Below are positions 61,070 through 64,000 of a stretch of DNA of 64,000 nucleotides, one piece after another. Within the stretch, counting starts at the first letter, position 1; each line of letters starts with the position of its first letter. The stretch comes from Rhizobium herbae (GTDB taxonomy: Bacteria > Pseudomonadota > Alphaproteobacteria > Rhizobiales > Rhizobiaceae), in NCBI RefSeq assembly GCF_019511375.1, contig NZ_JAEUAO010000003.1, positions 682,001-746,000 on the forward strand, written 5' to 3'. The translations under genes and the position numbers were made by a program. A model generated the notes under the pieces. The model worked only from the letters and a program-made list of their open reading frames with translations. It was not told the DNA's origin and searched no databases.

Positions 61070-63517
61070 ATGGCGACATCGAAACTGACGGCCTATCGCA
61101 AGAAGCGGGACTTTTCGAAGACGCGGGAGCCGGTTGGTCGTCTCGCTGGCGACGGCAACCGTTTTGTCGTGCACAAGCATCACGCCACTGCGGATCATTA
61201 CGATTTGCGCCTGCAGGTCGGCGGCGTCCTGAAGAGTTGGGCTGTTCCAAAGGGGCCATCGCTCAACCCGGCCGACAAGCGGCTGGCAGTCGAAACTGAG
61301 GATCATCCACTGGAATACGTGGACTTCGAGGGTGTGATCCCCGAGGGCGAATACGGCGGCGGTCCGATGATCGTCTGGGACACCGGCGTCTGGGCGCCGA
61401 TGGACGATGTCGAAAAGAGCTTGCGGACGGGTGCCTTCAAGTTTCGACTTGCCGGCGAAAAGCTCAATGGCGGCTGGATGCTTGCGCGGCTGAAGGCCAG
61501 GCCGGGGAATCATGAGCGCAACTGGCTGCTGTTCAAGGAAAATGACCTTGCCGCAGACGACACATTCGACATCCTCGCGGCGCGTCCGGAAAGCGTTAAG
61601 TCCGGCCGGCGGATAGAGGAACTGGTGGAGAAGCCAAAGCCTGCAGGTCGGCCGGTAACGTTCAATCCGGGGGCGCTTCCTGGTGCGGTGGAAGGCGCCC
61701 TGCCAGCGCGCATCGAGCCGCAACTTGCAACGCCCACGGCAATTCCACCCGGCCGCGCCGACCAGGGTGAGATCTGGCTGCACGAGATCAAGTTCGACGG
61801 TTACCGGACAATGGCGCACGTTTCCGCCGGTGCGGTGCATCTGCTTACCCGCGGCGGACTGGATTGGACGAAGCGCTATGGTGACCTGCCGGAGGCTTTC
61901 CGGCGGCTGCCGAGCCGCGATGCCGTTATCGACGGCGAAATCGTCGTGCTCGACGACAAGGGGATCAGCCGATTCGCGTTGCTGCAGGATGCGCTCGCCA
62001 AAGGCTCAGGCACCAGCCTTGTCTTCTATGCCTTCGACCTCCTCCATCTCGACGGCTGGGACCTTGCCAACGTTGCTCTCGAAAAACGCAAGGCGCTGCT
62101 GGCGCAGCTGCTCGAGGGGCACATATCCAGCCACTCCGCCATTCAGCTGAGCGATCACGTCGTTGGTGACGGGCGCGTGCTTTACGAACAGGCTTCGGAA
62201 ATGGGGCTCGAAGGCATCGTGTCGAAGCGCGTTTCGGCCAGGTACCAGAGCGGCCGGTCCCAGACTTGGACAAAGACCAAGGCTTTGAAGGCCGATGACT
62301 TCGTGATTGCCGGCTACACCATCTCCGAAGCAGCTGAGGGCCTCGCAGCGCTGGCGCTCGGCGAATGGGTGGATGGCGAACTGGAATATCGCGGCAAGGT
62401 CGGGACGGGTTTCGGCGCAGACATGCTCAGGCAATTGCTTGCTCGGCTGGAACCACTGCGGGCTGGCGCAACCAAACTCGACGGCGCCCCAAGGGATATC
62501 ATCTGGGTCAGGCCGGTACTTTCTGCGCATATTCACTACGCCAACCGCACCGCCGACAATGCGCTCCGCCACGCCGTCTTCAAGGGGCTTCGCGACATCT
62601 CGCTTTCCACCCCGGTTGCCGCCCGGCGCGAGCGGCTGATCTCGGATGCCGATCTCGCCAGCATCACCGTTACCAATCCGACACGCCGGCTGTTTGGTCG
62701 ATCGGGTCCCACCAAGCTCGACATCGCGGTCTACTACGCCTTGGTCGGCGATTTCATGCTGCCGCATATTCTCGGCCGCCCGGTCTCGCTTGTCCGCTGT
62801 CCGACGGGAAAGGCGCAGGACTGCTTCTTCCAGCGCCATCCGTTCACTGGCATGCCATCCTCGATGGCGACATTCGCAACCACCAACTCCGAGGGCGAAA
62901 CGAAATCCTACCTCTCGGTGGAAGACGCAAGAGGGTTCCTCGCGCTGGCACAATTCGGGGTGGTCGAATTCCATACCTGGGGGACAACTCGAAAGCGGCT
63001 GGAAAAGCCGGATCGTATCGTCTTCGACCTCGATCCCGGCGAGGGTGTCACCTGGCGCGAGGTGGTCGAGGCAGCCGTCCACATCGGTGGTGAACTGGGT
63101 GCCCTTGGCCTTGTCCCGTTCGTCAAGACATCGGGCGGCAAGGGTATCCATGTGGTTGTGCCGGTTACGCCCAAGCTCTCCTGGAGGAAAGCGCATCCGG
63201 CGACAAGCGCCATAGCCGCGCGCCTGGCGGCGACTGCTCCGCAAACATTCACCACGACGATGGGCAAGGACAACCGCATACGGCGCATTTTCATCGACTT
63301 CCATCGCAACGCACGCGGTCATACCGCCGCTGCTCCCTATTCGCTTCGCGCCCGCACCAATCTGCCTGCATCGACCCCCGTGAGCTGGGCCGATCTTGAA
63401 GCTATCGACGCTCCCGAGGATTTGAACTATTCTTCATTGCCGGGCCTTCTGGCCACGTCCGGCGATCCATGGGCCGATATCGACGACTTTGCCAGGGATT
63501 TGCCCTTGCTATCATAA
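61070..63517 (+). CDS. ligD: Multifunctional DNA ligase LigD (phosphoesterase-ligase-polymerase)
   Basis: End-joining enzyme of 815 residues. Domains: 3'-phosphoesterase about 30-160, with His37, His43, Asp45, Arg47, His79 and Tyr83 at the metal/catalytic positions; ATP-dependent ligase about 210-505 with Lys241 (EIKFDGYR) and DGEIVVLD; primase-like polymerase about 525-810 with Asp653 and Asp655 (VFDLDPGEG). This PE-ligase-Pol order is the one seen in proteobacteria. No clear ribosome site precedes the ATG. It lies 38 nt before ku. Confidence 0.96.
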   Translation: MATSKLTAYRKKRDFSKTREPVGRLAGDGNRFVVHKHHATADHYDLRLQVGGVLKSWAVPKGPSLNPADKRLAVETEDHPLEYVDFEGVIPEGEYGGGPMIVWDTGVWAPMDDVEKSLRTGAFKFRLAGEKLNGGWMLARLKARPGNHERNWLLFKENDLAADDTFDILAARPESVKSGRRIEELVEKPKPAGRPVTFNPGALPGAVEGALPARIEPQLATPTAIPPGRADQGEIWLHEIKFDGYRTMAHVSAGAVHLLTRGGLDWTKRYGDLPEAFRRLPSRDAVIDGEIVVLDDKGISRFALLQDALAKGSGTSLVFYAFDLLHLDGWDLANVALEKRKALLAQLLEGHISSHSAIQLSDHVVGDGRVLYEQASEMGLEGIVSKRVSARYQSGRSQTWTKTKALKADDFVIAGYTISEAAEGLAALALGEWVDGELEYRGKVGTGFGADMLRQLLARLEPLRAGATKLDGAPRDIIWVRPVLSAHIHYANRTADNALRHAVFKGLRDISLSTPVAARRERLISDADLASITVTNPTRRLFGRSGPTKLDIAVYYALVGDFMLPHILGRPVSLVRCPTGKAQDCFFQRHPFTGMPSSMATFATTNSEGETKSYLSVEDARGFLALAQFGVVEFHTWGTTRKRLEKPDRIVFDLDPGEGVTWREVVEAAVHIGGELGALGLVPFVKTSGGKGIHVVVPVTPKLSWRKAHPATSAIAARLAATAPQTFTTTMGKDNRIRRIFIDFHRNARGHTAAAPYSLRARTNLPASTPVSWADLEAIDAPEDLNYSSLPGLLATSGDPWADIDDFARDLPLLS

Positions 63518-63555
63518 GGCCGGAAAGCAATCGCGTTGCCGCGCAGGAGATGATC

Positions 63556-64000
63556 ATGGCGCCCAGGGCAAGTTGGAAAGGCTACCTCAAACTCAGTCTC
63601 GTGAGCTGTCCGGTCCGGCTCTATCCGGCAACCAGTTCGAGCGAGCGCATCAGCTTCAATCAGCTTCACAAGGATACCCATAACCGGATCAACATGAAGC
63701 CGGTCGATCCTGAACTCGGCCTGGTCGAACGGGCGGACCTGGTGAAGGGCTACGAGTACGAAGACAAGAAATACATCATCATCGAGGACGCCGATCTCGA
63801 CAGCGTCAGGATCGAATCCAACCACACGATGAATATCGAGGCGTTCGTCGACGAAAAGTCGGTCGATGTCATCTACCAGGACGCGCCCTATTATCTGGCG
63901 CCGGATGGAGCGATGGCCGAGGAGACCTTCATCGTGCTGCGGGAAGCGATGCGGAAATCCGGCAAGCTGGCGATCGCGCGTCTGGTCCTGTCGAGCCGCG
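63556..64000 (+). CDS. ku: Ku protein (3' end outside window)
   Basis: DNA-end-binding protein that recruits LigD. The first 148 residues are visible, against about 270-300 in the family. Typical start: SWKGYLKLSLVSCPVRLYPATSSSERISFNQLH, then NRINMKPVDPELGLVERADLVKGYEYEDKKYIIIEDADLDSV. AGGAG lies 8 nt before the ATG at 63556. It forms an operon with ligD. Confidence 0.95.
   Translation, partial: MAPRASWKGYLKLSLVSCPVRLYPATSSSERISFNQLHKDTHNRINMKPVDPELGLVERADLVKGYEYEDKKYIIIEDADLDSVRIESNHTMNIEAFVDEKSVDVIYQDAPYYLAPDGAMAEETFIVLREAMRKSGKLAIARLVLSSR

Overview
The window is about 64 kb of GC-rich, gene-dense DNA from an alphaproteobacterium, most likely a member of the Rhizobiaceae (Rhizobium, Agrobacterium or Ensifer). 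The evidence is the dmeR-dmeF metal module, the TPP-riboswitch thiCOSGED operon, a bioBFDAZ operon with its own BioR regulator and BioR boxes, a RirA-type iron box, LigD plus Ku, and several ABC/TRAP uptake operons. I see no rRNA, tRNA, phage, insertion sequence or CRISPR array. The large share of catabolic and cofactor operons would suit a chromid or megaplasmid, but the sequence alone does not prove that.

Layout. 1-2.7 kb: TRAP permeases dctQ-dctM (dctM runs off the left edge) with a divergent TetR regulator. 2.7-5.5 kb: an MFS transporter and the Ni/Co efflux pair dmeR-dmeF. 5.6-9.6 kb: a DUF922 protein, an XRE-cupin regulator divergent from an omega-aminotransferase, a DUF992 protein and a hotdog thioesterase. 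9.7-15.2 kb (minus strand): thiC-thiO-thiS-thiG-thiE-thiD behind a TPP riboswitch. 15.3-21.2 kb: bioR and bioB-F-D-A-Z. 21.3-33.4 kb: an AraC-type regulator divergent from a ten-gene branched-chain amino acid catabolic operon. It encodes all four subunits of branched-chain 2-oxoacid dehydrogenase and the valine and isoleucine side-chain steps down to methylmalonate semialdehyde and to acetyl-CoA plus propionyl-CoA.

33.7-48.5 kb is the most distinctive catabolic region. It holds a Gfo/Idh/MocA oxidoreductase with a MalFGEK-type sugar ABC transporter, two M81 (MlrC-like) metallohydrolases, an NTF2-like protein, a RidA protein, an RpiR/SIS regulator, an SDR, a cytoplasmic GH20 hexosaminidase and an MFS transporter. 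A 55-nt CT dinucleotide tract sits immediately upstream of the MFS start. Similar AT-rich dyads precede both the ABC operon and the RidA operon, which suggests one regulon for an amino-sugar conjugate.

48.4-55.2 kb: an 886-residue fusion (adenylation domain, carrier domain, membrane acyltransferase-3) lies divergent from a ferric-iron ABC transporter (fbpC-A-B). A perfect TGA-N9-TCA iron box lies between them and overlaps a TTGACA element facing the fusion gene. 55.2-56.4 kb: a glutaredoxin-MauE/DoxX membrane protein is divergent from a MerR-family regulator, around an operator that closely resembles the mercury-resistance operator. 56.5-60.9 kb: DUF2161, YjlB-like cupin, Gre-family, Fet4-like, IMPase-family and isochorismatase-family genes. 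61-64 kb: the non-homologous end-joining genes ligD and ku (ku is cut by the right edge).

The strongest candidates for something undescribed are the adenylation-carrier-acyltransferase fusion with its shared iron box, and the two-M81/GH20/RidA/ABC locus with its CT-tract MFS gene.
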